The position numbers and the translations under genes were made by a program. Below, one piece after another: positions 33,976-45,599 of a stretch of 64,000 nt of DNA; the first letter of the stretch is position 1; every line of letters begins with the position of its first letter. The stretch covers positions 120,263,239-120,327,238 of the forward strand of contig OX578145.1 in assembly GCA_951213105.1 (NCBI GenBank), in the 5' to 3' direction. The DNA is from Amaurobius ferox. Taxonomy: Eukaryota; Arthropoda; Arachnida; Araneae; Amaurobiidae. Under the pieces are notes generated by a model that ran no database searches, was not told where the DNA came from, and saw only the letters and a list, made by a program, of their open reading frames with translations.

Positions 33976-36395
33976 TTGTTACGCGTAGCTAGTAATGTAT
34001 TTCATTCTCTTTCGGTTAGGTTGATAATAAAACTAATTATAAGAATTTTAATTAGTTAAAATGCCGTTTATTGTTCTTTGGTTCCTAATTTATGTTATTT
34101 TGAATACATTGTGGAGACTGTGTGACTAAAGTGGAAATGTTATTCTATTTCTCAAGCGTATTATTGTAAAATCATTTTTATACACAGTAATTAAAACTCA
34201 AAATATTAAGTTTTTATATAAAATAAGAAAAATTATTCATACATAAAGCATTGATTATAAAACACTTTTCAACTGAAATGCAATTTTATTTAAATATTTC
34301 TAAAATGTAATACATTCAATAGGGGGGGGGGGGTATTTTTCAAATTATCACAGTATTACAACAATTTATTTTTCTTGGAAACTTAAAACTTCATTAAAAA
34401 AAAGCAATGCTATAAAATCGTCTGTTTCTCTATGTAAATTCAATAAATATTCCATTCATATCACTTATATTCCAGACTCTAGAACTAAATAATTTTGCTT
34501 TAAAAGAATTCAGCAATTCTTATATAATTCATCTTACAATCCCTTGATTTGTTTACATTCTGCATACGTTAAAATTAGGCTTCGTTGTAGAAATAATAAA
34601 AGTTTAGTGATCATTTAAAATAAAAAATATTGTAACTGTGTTGGCGCAGAATTTAGATACACAGATAATAAGTAAAAATAAAGCGGCTTTATGACAGATG
34701 CGACATTAAATATAAATGTAAACGGTCTCTAAAAATCACGATTTTTACACATGGAAAATAAAATGGTTGCCATATTTTATTCTGCAATGAGTTACATGAT
34801 CTCTTCATGTAATATGAGTGGAATTATTATTTCAATTTTTATTAAAAAACTACTTAACATATTTTGATGAAATTTTTTTATACATTTTTTTTGTGATGAT
34901 TTGAATATTTCCTAAAATTTAGGAATCAATTTGTGAATTTTAACTTCGCTTAAAAATGTTTGAAAAATTAGGTCCCATAAGGTTCAATGTATTTCAGTCT
35001 CTCAACCCGGTTTAAATCCGAAATTAATTGGGTGATATTATTCATTTACATTCCCATATGTTCCACAGACTGTCTCAGCAACATACTAAGATTTTATTTT
35101 GATAAAGTTATTTTTACGGCAGTTATCGTGTGAACGGACAGACACACAGAATGAACAAACGACTATGTTGGAAAGTATTAAAAAATGCTAGGTTTACTAA
35201 ATAAAATGGACAATAATTTAATCATCGTATTGTTATGAAATGCATACTCCTTGTTAATTAATTATTTCTAAATTTCATTTTCGGAAACGCCTTTTTCAAA
35301 AATCCATTTTATTCTTTCGCATTCTGCAAATTTTAATTTGCGCCATTTTCGATTCTAAATTGTTGTTCCTAAAAATAAATTGTATTCCAACTGATAAATA
35401 GCCAAATCTGTCACCTCGTCTTCTTAAAGTCTCTCTGTCTACGTTAGCAACCATTCGCGCTTTGATACATGATGACGTTTCATTATTTTCACGCGAGGCA
35501 TATTTTATATGAAAATATATTGGAATTATTTTGCGTCGTCACGGGTGCGCATTAACATTAAAAACGTTAAGTAAAAATCAAGTAGTTAGTTTTTCAGTTG
35601 GCAATCAACTTGTGAAAGAGTCGGACGTATGTTTGCCTTTGCGGCAAAATGGCTAAATTCATATTCGGAACTTGGTTAAATTAAGTGATTAAAAATTATG
35701 AAATATTACTATAAAATATCGCGTTATTATTAACTTAAAAGGAAATAGTTATTATCAACGTAGGTGAGATGTTAATGATCGTTTTTTTGTCAAAAGAATA
35801 TTCCATCTCTTTGAATGTTCCGTAGCATTATTTAGCATTATTTTAGCATGTTAATCTATCTAACAAAAAGTTAATTATATTGAAGGAATGTTGTTCTGAA
35901 TGATGATAACATGCTAATAAAGTGAAGTATATCTTATCAAGATTCTTTTATTTCACCAAGATGACTTATCCTCTTATTCGAACACCGCCATTTCGCCATT
36001 TGTCAGACGTCCGGCAGTAGCATTCTAATCAGTTCGAATCTCCAGGAATTCATGGATAGATATAGCTCATTACAGGAGATCCATTTGCAATTCATCCATG
36101 ATTCGATTTCTCGTGAATTGCCCACCTGCAGAAACGGAGCTTCCAATGTTTTTGAACACCGAATACGATCTCAACGCTAGCCAAAGTGCACAACAATATA
36201 AAAATCTTTATGTGCGTATGAATAAGTAAAGCCATATTATAACATTGTTGGCATTGAATTATCACATAAATTGGCATTGTGCGCTATTGGAAACCTATGA
36301 GTTCAAGCTGAGTGATTTATTCTTACTCACACTTAATGTACCCACCAAAATGCTATTGATTTCTCTTTAATATTCTGCGAAATAAATGATTATTG

Positions 36396-36980
36396 GCGAA
36401 TTCTTGGGCGTCAAAATACAAACTATTACTAAACATTTCTCTCTCGTGAATGGAGCAATCTAGATCCACGAAAATGATGCTAACAGATTTGTAGCATATG
36501 GAAATTTAACATATTTAGTAACACTACTTTTTATTTTTTGTAATGTTTTTGATAAATTTATTAGAAAACCATGCAATATCTCAAAAACGGTTCATCCTAT
36601 AATGTTTTAAAATTTGCGTCGTTCGTTTTATAATGTAAAATTATATACAAAGTGATTATGTCACATTATTGAAGGTTCTGATTCTTTAATGATGTTTAAA
36701 AAAATTCATTTAAAAATTTAAGAGTTTTCTCGAACATTCGATTGCGCCTAATATCAGAAGGGTTTCAGTATTCACCGATTGCAAAATTTGTACCAAATTT
36801 CGTTCGAAATGTTTTATTCGTCCGTGCGATAATGCATTCCCAGACTCATACACACACACATCCCTATTAAACCGTTGGCTTTGTGCTCAGTGATGCTTGA
36901 AACGTGCTCTTCAGTCGAAAACTCTATTCGAAATTCCGATACTTTCCTTATACATTATACCATGGAATTAGAAAGAAGGA
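36396..36980 (-). repeat. Family A repeat, inverted, partial
   Basis: The head is near 36940-36965 (ACTTTCCTTATACATTATAC), with a short CA tract at 36848. The body contains ATTCGTCCGTGCGATAATGC and ATATCTCAAAAACGGTTCAT (+ strand). It ends near GGGCGTCAAAATACAAAC; the tail is missing. Confidence 0.75.
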
Positions 36981-38639
36981 GATAAAACTCCTATGTATGA
37001 AACGCTTGAAAATGTCATAACGCTTTGAGAATTATATGTAGGTGCTGCTAGTGTTAGTAAAGTAGCCGCTATTGTTAGTTGACACAACAGAAAAACGTAG
37101 TATTTAGTATATGCAGTTTTGATTATTTTTAAATTCCCTAATAATGAGTATAATTAACCAGTATTTTTCCATAGTTGTAAGACAGGATATAGGGAGATAA
37201 AAATAAATTGAAAGTTAAAATAATTTTGAATACGTATGGATATTCTTTATTGTTTCAGTTTTACTTCGTCTTGCTCTGATAATGTATTTTTACAAAATGG
37301 ACAGTTTAAATAAATATTTTAAGACCATTCGCCATAGAAATGCATACAGTGCAGAACTACTTATCTTATCTCAGCCACCTAAATGATTGTATCAAACGAT
37401 ACTGGCGTTTTCTTAATATGAAGTTTTAACTCCTTACTGTTACCTCCATGCATTATACTATGTAAGTAAGGAAAGTAATAAAATTTTAAAAAATAATAAA
37501 ATTGTTTGACTGCTTTAAAAATTTAAGCAATACACAAAGAAGAACTGAAATACACATTGCTAATCTATGTTAATTCAACCCATCTACTTTTGCAAATATT
37601 ATCTACATTTCTTGGTCACATTTTTATTCCTCGTGTTTAGAAAATCAGAGAATATAAGTATTTAAATTGCTGAAACCGTTCTTGAGTTGTAAGTGATCAT
37701 GACAAACGGAATGAGGTAATTGCTGAAAATTTTCATCTATGTTGTTTCGATTTCGAGATAGAAATTCTAGCTTCTTTCGTTTGCCGCTAGAGGCGCTGCA
37801 AACTTTTGCCATCGATAGCGCACAGTCTTTTTTCTAATAGTATGCCTTGTTTTTGCAGCTCTAGACCATTTAAGGGACGCATAAGAACCTAGGAAGCCAC
37901 CTATAAATATAAATTATCAAATAAATTTACGGCTTTATCTTTCTTTTATAAAATATTTTGAGACATAATTTTGAACAAGATAGTTGTTATAACGAAAACA
38001 AAAAAATTGAAAGTTGAATTTTTCAATTTAAATTTCTTACCACTTTTCGCGATAACTTAAATGAAAGAAGCACGTTTTCAATTTTACGTAATGTACACAA
38101 TGGCCTTAGATAATAATTGGAAGACGCACATTTTTACTCAACAAACTTAATTAGTGCACATCAATTACTTTAAAAGTCACTTAAAGTTTCAGCGGAGGTG
38201 ACCTGCTTTCTTTTCTTTCGATGTCAAGGAAATGGCTTGGCTTGAATTTAACTTAATTCCATTAAGAAATGAAGCTTATATATACACTCAGCCGTTGGAA
38301 TTAAATTAAGACTTCCAAACTCACACTTTAAGTCAAAAGAATAGTGTATTTTTACAAATGTATCATTCTTACTTTAGTCTGCTGTACTTGTATAAGAAAC
38401 TTAAGCATCGTAATTAAGCACAAATTAAGATAAACGCAGCAATATTGACATGGAATTATGTTGGAGTTTTCATATGTTGGTGTGTAGACTCTTTTTTTGA
38501 TCGGAAGTATTAAGTTATATTCAATCGGAATTATCCGAATTGATTTTTATTCGATTGGAATTATTGTACTAGTTTGAGCACAATAAGTACTCAAATCAGT
38601 ATTAAAGGGCAAGTGCGTATGACTGTACAAAATAATCGT

Positions 38640-39228
38640 ACAGTCATACGAATTTTTGGAAAAACTGAATGGAACATCTCCAGAACAAGAAATGGAAATA
38701 TTTAGTGAATCCCGACCCCCTCCAAAATCCAATGCTGAATCCATATCAGTCATTTCAAAAGCTCTAGCTAATCCTGAAATAAATTTTTCAATTGTATGTT
38801 TTTTAATTGTATGTGACATCTCTGAAATAGAAAGTGGAAAATTTTAGTGAAACAGCTATAGCCACCAAAATTTGATGTTGATTCCATATCAATCATCATA
38901 TAAACTCTATTTATTAAAAAATATGTTCCAAGGATAACTTTGGAACCGGAAGTGAAAAAAAATGGAAATTGAAATCCTTTGTGAGTCCCCCTATTCCTCT
39001 AAGAAACTTGATTCAAAAACAATATCAGTCATTATCTAAGCTCTATTTAAAAATAGCTGTTTCAAGAAAAATGAAAATCTTAGAACCAGATATTGGGAAA
39101 AGAACCAGAAGTGGAAATCTTTAGTGAATCCCCAATCTCCTCCGGATTCAGATGCTGAATATATATCAGTCATCATCTGAGCTCTATTTATAGTAAATCT
39201 TGAAAATTGCAACGCCCCCAAAATTTTA
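38640..39228 (-). repeat. Family D tandem array, inverted
   Basis: The same motif order as 3660-4435 on the opposite strand: GATGCTGAATATATATCAGT, CATCATCTGAGCTCTATTTA, TAGTGAATCCCCAATCTCCT (+ strand). Three to four units. Confidence 0.68.
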
Positions 39229-39245
39229 CATTCTTATACGTAATA

Positions 39246-39783
39246 CAGTCAACCCTCCTATAACGCGATATTCTCATAACGCGGTACTCTCATAACGCGG
39301 TTTCTATATAACGCGGAGATAAAATTGCGACAGCACTCCTATAACGAGGTACTCATAAAACGCGGTTTCCATATAACGCGGTTATCTTATGACGAGGTTT
39401 CTCTATAATACAACTTAATTGGCTTAAACAGTCTCCCTATAGCATGGATTTTTCTATTACACTTTTACGGTTGAAATTAATGGGGAATTCCCCTGTTTTA
39501 CATCCACGTGCAACACCATTTTTCAATTTCACATATCAGGGAAATCCCCTACAAATGCAGAAATATACAGCATTATGGTTTCCATATTATGCACTACAAA
39601 TTGCTCTGTTTCGTACTAATTCTGAGTTTCTTATAACGCGGTTTCCATATAACATGGTATGCGGTTTCCATGTAGCACGGTACGAATTAATCACGGTACG
39701 AATTTTGCACTAATCTGAGTTTTGTATAACTCTATTTCCATATAACGTGGTATGAATTAATCGCGTTATAGGAGGGTTGGCTG
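39246..39783. mobile_element. pogo/Tigger-like MITE with ATAACGCGGT subrepeats
   Basis: Terminal inverted repeats CAGTCAACCCTCCTATAACG at 39246 and CAGCCAACCCTCCTATAACG (inverted, ending 39783) are flanked by TA. The interior contains many copies of TATAACGCGGT in both halves. Ends of the type CAGTCRACCCTC with TATAACGCGG are characteristic of pogo/Tigger-related DNA transposons. No transposase is present. Confidence 0.85.
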
Positions 39784-39785
39784 TA

Positions 39786-39905
39786 TTGCGAAAGTATTGT
39801 TTTCACGGAAATTTTCGATTTCGAGATTTTGATGCCAATATATGTTGTAAGACCTCTTGAACTATTTTTGGAGTGACTTTGGCTATTTGACTGATGTTCG
39901 TTTAT
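39786..39905 (+). repeat. Family C head fragment beside the pogo-like MITE
   Basis: GCGAAAGTATTGTTTTCACG, AATTTTCGATTTCGAGATTT and TATTTTTGGAGTGACTTTGG match the family C head from GAAAGTATTG onward. The MITE ends at 39783, so it probably inserted next to or into this repeat. Confidence 0.65.
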
Positions 39906-40143
39906 CTTCTCCATAGCCCAGCCAGCGTGGCTCTCCAGAAAGGCAAAGCAGCCACAAGGTACCGGTGGGGAGAAAATATAACAATATAGAAATGATAATC
40001 CAGTTTCCAATGAAAATGATCCAAGGACCAGCCAACACAAGCAGACGCCGTACAGGCCGCCGATCCAGAATTTTGTTTTGAATTCAAAAATTTACATGAA
40101 TTTACAAATTAGTCGAGGTAAACAAGTCATTCACAACACTTGT

Positions 40144-40400
40144 GGAGGGCGCGGTAGCCCGGTGGTTAGCGCGCGGGAGTTGCACTCGGTTGGCCCGGGT
40201 TCGATTCCCGCCACTGCCAAAACTGCCGCCGTGTTCACGCGGAGTACGATCACGTTAAACATGTGGGTCCGTAAGTCCTTCCGAGAGGTTGATGATAGGG
40301 GAAGGAGGGTACGGTCCCTGTGGATGCCTCTCCCACTGGGTTCCGGTCTAAATTGGGTGGCACTTCCCGGCCGTCCAAACAGATACCTTACACCTAAAAT
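40144..40400 (+). mobile_element. tRNA-derived SINE, best-preserved copy
   Basis: The head resembles a tRNA gene: GGCGCGGTAGCCCGGTGGTT contains a Pol III A-box-like TAGCCCGGTGG, and GGGTTCGATTCCCGCCACTG contains a B-box (GGTTCGATTCC) at the correct distance. The body follows in order: CGTGTTCACGCGGAGTACGA, GTGGGTCCGTAAGTCCTTCC, GGTCCCTGTGGATGCC, GGTTCCGGTCTAAATTGGGT and CCGGCCGTCCAAAC. The region after the body differs from the other copies, which continue TTCTGGTAGGTCGGACGGTC. Not a true tRNA gene. Confidence 0.85.
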
Positions 40401-40431
40401 AATATTCAATTAACACACTATTTATATTCAG

Positions 40432-40434
<3 letters not shown>

Positions 40435-40463
<29 letters not shown>
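40435..40463. repeat. (AT)n microsatellite before mariner fragment
   Basis: An uninterrupted AT dinucleotide run ends at the TA that precedes the mariner terminus at 40464. A similar TA run (40872-40893) closes the other side of the fragment. Confidence 0.9.
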
Positions 40464-40465
<2 letters not shown>

Positions 40466-40868
40466 AGGTAGGATCAAAAAGTTGGGAGACTGTGCTGATT
40501 TTTCCAACCCTGATTGGAAGAGAGGGGAACTATTTTACCGTGGCGTAATACAGTTCCCCTCACAAGGGGAATCCTTTATACACAAGGTAGGATCAAAAAG
40601 TTTAAAGACTGTGCTGATATCTCCAACCCTGATTGGAGGAGAGGGGAACTATTTTACCGTGGCGTAGAGGCGCATGTGATGCGAGATGTGAAAAGGAAGA
40701 AGCGGGTCCGCAGTGCAGGGTTTTTCCAGACAATGCGTTTCAGTGAACTGTAGTTGTTCTCTTTCGTCGAAAATGGAAATGACGTTTGAAGAATAAAGTG
40801 CGAATATCAAATTCTGCCAGCGTTTGTGGAAATCGCCGACAGAAACATTGCACCTGCAGCAGGTGCAA
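40464..40868 (+). mobile_element. mariner fragment with duplicated 5' end
   Basis: The end CAAGGTAGGATCAAAAAGTT at 40464, preceded by TA, is a mariner-type terminus. An 84-bp segment from this end is present twice (40464-40547 and 40583-40666), separated by a short spacer. A transposase start follows at 40773. The fragment stops at a CACCTGCAGCAGGTG palindrome and a (TA)n tract. Confidence 0.75.
40773..40860 (+). pseudogene. mariner transposase N-terminal remnant
   Basis: ATG at 40773 begins M-E-M-T-F-E-E, then a TAA, then S-A-N-I-K-F-C-Q-R-L and K-S-P-T-E-T-L-H-L. This is the start of the first helix-turn-helix region of mariner transposases, where F-C-F-K-L-G-K-S-A-T-E-T is typical. Only about 30 codons survive before the sequence turns into a palindrome and TA repeats. 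Confidence 0.7.
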
Positions 40869-41299
40869 TGTTATATATATATATATATATATATCAAAAT
40901 AAGGTGTTCCAATAAACTCACTAAAAGCTATAACCTGCAATAATACCACCAGGAAAAATCTTACCATCTCATACAAAATACCATATACAGAAATAATGGC
41001 CCAGTTAAATGAATCTAAGACCTTCAATAGTATCACCAAAGGTCCCGTAATCCATTTGGAGTCCAAGAAGAAGTTACAATCAGAGGGCACAGAAACAATG
41101 ACTCAAAAATAAATCCTTTTCCTAATCAGAAAGATCATCCCCAATTCAGCAAGCCGAGCCACAAACCGACCTCTACCAATTCCCGTAAATACCCATCCGA
41201 AAACTAATTCAAAATATACAACCATAACACAGCACTAAAAACAAACCAAAATAATTCCCCCAAGCAACAATCCCAGGGAGACCCCCCGGTGCCCCAGGG

Positions 41300-41500
41300 A
41301 AAATGTCCGTTTATCTGTGTGTTTGATGTCTGTGGCTGATTTCTCATGAACACAATAGTGGACACAAATATTAATGGATTTTCACGAAATTTTATATCGG
41401 GCTTAGTTATCAAAAAATATATAGAATTAGGTAGAATTTTTTTTTTAATTCTAGTGAAATATATAGATATCTTTGAAGCAGATTGAGTCAAATGTGTCCC
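41300..41500 (+). repeat. Family C fragment
   Basis: GAAAATGTCCGTTTATCTGT, GATGTCTGTGGCTGATTTCT, ATTAATGGATTTTCACGAAA and TTATATCGGGCTTAGTTATC match family C after the head. Confidence 0.68.
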
Positions 41501-41639
41501 TTCTATACCATTACCACAGACGCATGCTTATTTTTTACTTTCAAAGAAATAATGCTTCTCAGATGCAAGACAAAATAATAAATTGTTTAAAAATATTTTT
41601 ACAAAAATAATTGACTATGAATTAATTTTTACTTTCTCA

Positions 41640-42175
41640 TACGTAGTATTGAGAAAGTATTGCCTTCACGGAAGTTTTCGATTTAGAGAATTTGATGTCA
41701 ATATATGTTTTAAGACTTCCTGAACACACGTTTTGATTATTTTTGGAGTGATGTTCGTCTGTCTGTCTGTATGTCTGTGGTCAATTTCTTGTGTACACAA
41801 TTACTAATGGGTTTTCACGCAACTTTACATCCTGTTTTGTTATTAAAAACATAGAACTAGATATAATTTTTTTTTAATTTAAACGTAAACATCGAAAGTT
41901 ATTTGATATTTTGTATATTTTAACATGGCAGTATACGACAAAATTTAACATAATCATGCATAATAGGGTTTATTTATGGCTCAAAGATTCAGAGACTTAA
42001 CAGTTTCAATCATTGCTGGGAAGAATAACCGCGATACAATTTTTTTTGTTCGTGATGTCATTAGCCCCCTCCCCCCCCACTTAGGAGCTAAAGTTACCCC
42101 CTTCCCCGTGGGGTACATTATCATGTACCCCAGGGGGGAGGGGGTAACTCTAGCTATCAATCGAATATATATCTA
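41640..42175 (+). repeat. Hairpin-headed dispersed repeat, family C
   Basis: Head TACTTTCTCATACGTAGTAT with GAGAAAGTATTGCCTTCACG, TTTTCGATTTAGAG, TGGAGTGATGTTCGTCTGTC and GTCTGTATGTCTGTGGTCAA. The body has TTAACATAATCATGCATAAT and ACAATTTTTTTTGTTCGTGA, then a C/G-rich hairpin (42094-42148). Layout parallels families A and B. Confidence 0.75.
42094..42148. repeat. C/G-rich hairpin inside family C repeat
   Basis: GTTACCCCCTTCCCC and GGGGGAGGGGGTAAC-type arms flank a second palindrome (GGGGTACAT / ATGTACCCC) with a 4-base loop (TATC). Nearly the whole 55 bp can pair. Confidence 0.8.
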
Positions 42176-42479
42176 GGTATCAATTGAAATATTTCTTCAA
42201 GCTCTTTAAACTGAAGCGTAACACGCTATAGTTGTAATTATTTGATCCCACCCTACCGATTTTTCAAAATTTTTCTTGTGAACTTTGTTTAAAGCAATGG
42301 TATAGCAAAAATTTTGCCTCCAATAAGCTAAATTATGTTGTTCAATGTTCCGTATACTTTTCTTAGTGTTTTTACTTTTGAATATGAGTAACATTTCTCA
42401 AAGTGTGGTGTTACAGTGCTGGAGTGCAAGAATTCTTACTTAGGCTGAGAAGAACATTCATGTTTTAAAATAAGTAGGT

Positions 42480-42702
42480 GTTACTCGAGTAAAAATGACG
42501 CTAAATCAATAAAAATGACGTCAAAAATGATAATAAAAATTACGCTAAATCAATGAATATAACGACTAATTGAGGAAAATTCAATATCTTGGGAAGAATA
42601 TAAGTATCTACTATAAGAGTAACATTTTTTTAAACTGTAAAAGTAGTAAATTTATTGCATTATATAAGGAAAGTCATGTGTTGCCCACATCAGATTTTTA
42701 AC
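42480..42702 (+). repeat. Family A 3' part (body end and tail)
   Basis: AAAAATGACGCTAAATCAAT, AATTCAATATCTTGGGAAGA, AGTAGTAAATTTATTGCATT and TGCCCACATCAGAT, with the 5' part missing. A family B fragment follows directly. Confidence 0.7.
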
Positions 42703-42714
42703 GTGGCATTTATG

Positions 42715-43115
42715 TGTGTGTGTGTGTGTTTATCAGTCTATGTGTTTGTGCAATGTATCCACTCTAATTGAAAAGCTATTCGACAAAATTTCACAAAATT
42801 GAGGTATGTAAGTTTCTTACGGGTTGATTTGGTGCTGATTAGAGTTTTGCATGATTCGGAAAAATAGAACCTGCTTTTTTGTGAAATGGCCCTCAAAAGT
42901 TGTAAAAATATGAAAAATATAGAATGAAAGAACCCAAATATGCCTAAACGTGTTGATTAAATGCTCGTTTTATACGTAATTTTTTACGAAAAAAAATGAT
43001 AAAACCAGATCCAATTACTCTAAGATGAACCGTTAGATATTTATCGAGGTTCCGTCAAATTTTAATTGATTAAAATGTTCCACTGGACTAAGCTGTGAAC
43101 TAAATTTCACATCTT
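42715..43115 (+). repeat. Family B repeat, partial
   Basis: A GT tract (GTGTGTGTGTGTTTATCAGT), then GTATCCACTCTAATTGAAAA, TTTGGTGCTGATTAGAGTTT, GTGAAATGGCCCTCAAAAG and an AT-rich 3' part including AAATGCTCGTTTTATACGTA. The head hairpin is absent. Confidence 0.7.
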
Positions 43116-43877
43116 TAGGATGTAGTAAAGTATATTAAAAATACCACCACAGCAGTTAAAACAGACATTCAACAACCTTCGGTCATGACGAAATCAATGA
43201 CATATTTTAATAATTCTGCTGAAATAGTTCAAATTGTTATCTAGATTGTACCCCTTGTAAGGCGGGTTAACAAACACCGCAGCTAGATGTTAGAAAGTAG
43301 ATGTTGCTTATAACGCGTTACGGCGTCTATGCAAGTTCAGGATTTCGCTTTCAATTTAAATCGTATTCGTTGGGGATTAAATGGCATATTAGAAATATAA
43401 AAATCGTTTCTAAAATTTAACGGGTTTTGACGTTAAATTAACAATAGTGAAAATATATAAATCAGTTTAATTGCGCTAGAATTGTGAAAATTGGGATTTA
43501 ATTTGTGTCAGTCGGATTGACATAATTCCGACTATAAACCTCCATTTTTTCATTGACGTTTTGATCTATCTTAGCTCCTGTAGTTCCACTTAACATGGAA
43601 TTTTCACTGTTATTTAGCAACTATCATGCCGGAAACGCGGGTTGTATCTTCAATTTCACAACATTTCAACATTTGTATCTTCAATTAAACTTTTAAAATT
43701 ACACATATTTTAAAACTATATTTTCTTATATAGATTTTTCAGGGGATGACGCTAGCTTTACCTTGCCTCATTCAACCAGAATATTAGCATCTGAAAAAAC
43801 AGCAGGATATTTTTTATGTAATCATTCCGCCTTATTTTCTGTTTTTTTTTAATTTCTTCCTATGTCCTGTTTGAATT

Positions 43878-44576
43878 TTAGTCTTCCTTTTTTTTATCAG
43901 CCAGATTTATATATGTTTCTTGTAGTTCATTTGCAGCTGAAATTTTTAGTGTAGGACTTATTTTATCAGTATTATTGAGGTTCACACATTCATCATTTTC
44001 AATGATATTTACTTTTGCGTCGTCCATAATTACAAAATTTTTATGACATTTATTTTTCAAACATTCTTCTAAAAAGGCTATGACTTCCTTATCTAAATTT
44101 TCACAATCACTATCACTACACTTAGCATACAATATTGCATTGATTTGATCTTGTGAAAACTGCTCTGATTTAGCATACAATATTGCATTGATTTGATCTT
44201 TTGCAAACTGCTCTGATTTAGCATACAATATTGCATTGATTTGATCTTGTGTAAACTGCTCTGATTTAGCATACAATATTGCATTGATTTGATCATCTGC
44301 AAACTGCTCTGATTTAGCGTACAATATTGCATTGATTTGATCTTGTGCAAACTGTTCTGATCTAGCATACAATATTGCATTGATTTGATCTTGTGCAAAC
44401 TGCTCTGATGTAGCATACAATATTGCATTGATTTGATCTTGTGCAAACTGCTCTGATTTAGCGTACAATATTGCATTGATTTGATCTTGAGAAAACTGTT
44501 CTGATCTAGCATACAATGTTGTTGTTGTTGTTGTTGTCGTGTCCCTAACATTACAATTAAGGAAGAATGAGTGCAC
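43878..44576 (-). CDS. Putative 232-codon reading frame with eight 16-residue repeats
   Basis: Not recognised. From ATG 44576 the frame has a short leader, eight Thr encoded by an ACA run, then eight units of S-E-Q-F-A-Q-D-Q-I-N-A-I-L-Y-A-K (48 bp each). A non-repeated acidic C-terminus of about 80 residues follows (C-S-D-S-D-C-E-N-L-D-K-E-V, ending A-D-K-K-K-E-D). Units differ mainly at residues 5, 6 and 16. Because the unit is a multiple of three without stops, a second frame is also open across it, so openness there is weak evidence. The unique C-terminus staying open in the same frame is better evidence. It could be an expressed repeat protein, an exon, or a fortuitous frame in a minisatellite. 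No promoter or splice sites are assigned. Confidence 0.3.
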   Translation of the reverse strand: MHSFFLNCNVRDTTTTTTTTLYARSEQFSQDQINAILYAKSEQFAQDQINAILYATSEQFAQDQINAILYARSEQFAQDQINAILYAKSEQFADDQINAILYAKSEQFTQDQINAILYAKSEQFAKDQINAILYAKSEQFSQDQINAILYAKCSDSDCENLDKEVIAFLEECLKNKCHKNFVIMDDAKVNIIENDECVNLNNTDKISPTLKISAANELQETYINLADKKKED

Positions 44577-44945
44577 TGCTTCTGTTTAGTCTAATCTAGC
44601 ATACAATATTGCATTGATTTGATCTTGTGCAAACTGCTCTGATGTAGCATACAATATTGCATTGATTTGATCTTGTGCAAACTGCTCTGATTTAGCGTAC
44701 AATATTGCATTGATTTGATCTTGAGAAAACTGTTCTGATCTAGCATACAATGTTGTTGTTGTTGTTGTTGTCGTGTCCCTAACATTACAATTAAGGAAGA
44801 ATGAGTGCACTGCTTCTGTTTAGTCTAATCTAGCATACAATATTGCATTGATTTGATCTTGCGCAAACTGCTCTGATCTAGCGTACAATATTGCATTGAT
44901 TTGATCTTGTGCAAACTGCTCTGATTGAGCATACAATATTGTGTG
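44120..44945. repeat. 48-bp tandem repeat with a 234-bp higher-order duplication
   Basis: The unit is TAGCATACAATATTGCATTG plus ATTTGATCTTGTGCAAACTG plus CTCTGATT. A longer block containing several units, a (GTT)n run and ATGAGTGCACTGCTTCTGTT is repeated at 44567 and 44801 (234 bp apart). The array ends at 44941, where a family B-type fragment (ACTCTGGTGCTAATTAGTTT) begins. Confidence 0.88.
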
Positions 44946-45599
44946 TGACTCTGGTGCTAATTAGTTTTGGGTACGATTCGGGTTAAAAGAAGTATGTTAA
45001 GTATGGGATCAATCGAACGATTTTTTTCAAGCTCTTTAAAGTGAATGGTAACAAGCTAAAATTGTAATCATTTGAACTTTCATAGTTTTTCATATAAAAT
45101 TTGAAAAAAAATGCTTCTAAAATTGGATTCTGGTATAAGAAAGCCGAGTTGAGCCACAGCCAGTTTTATATCGTGCGATGAAAGAATTTCAAAATACCAT
45201 TTTCAGAAAACAATTTAAAACATATATATATATATATTTCCAAAATTAGGTTAAAAAATCATGAGTAATAACCGTGAGTAATCGCGAGTAAACTAAGCCT
45301 ATAAATATAAATACAAATGGGACACCAGTGTCCTTTCTGCGTCAAACTGTTAAGTAATGTCTGATGTGGGCAGCACCTGATTTATGTCCTGACGTTTACT
45401 TATTTCATGACGATATAATGTTGTACAAGATCCACAATGCAATATTTTTGATATCGAATTAATATCACGTCATTTAAAATTGGGCGCGTTTTGTTACCTA
45501 TGAATTCAAACGGAATGGCTTAGTCATATTCACATGCAAAATCTGTACTAAAATTCAATTGGCGCTGAATGAATATCCCCTGACACGAGTAACTGTGGA

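Noticed and set aside
40144..40220. tRNA gene
   Set aside because: A- and B-box-like sequences are present, but no cloverleaf with a proper acceptor stem is evident. The same head heads a dispersed SINE body seen several times.
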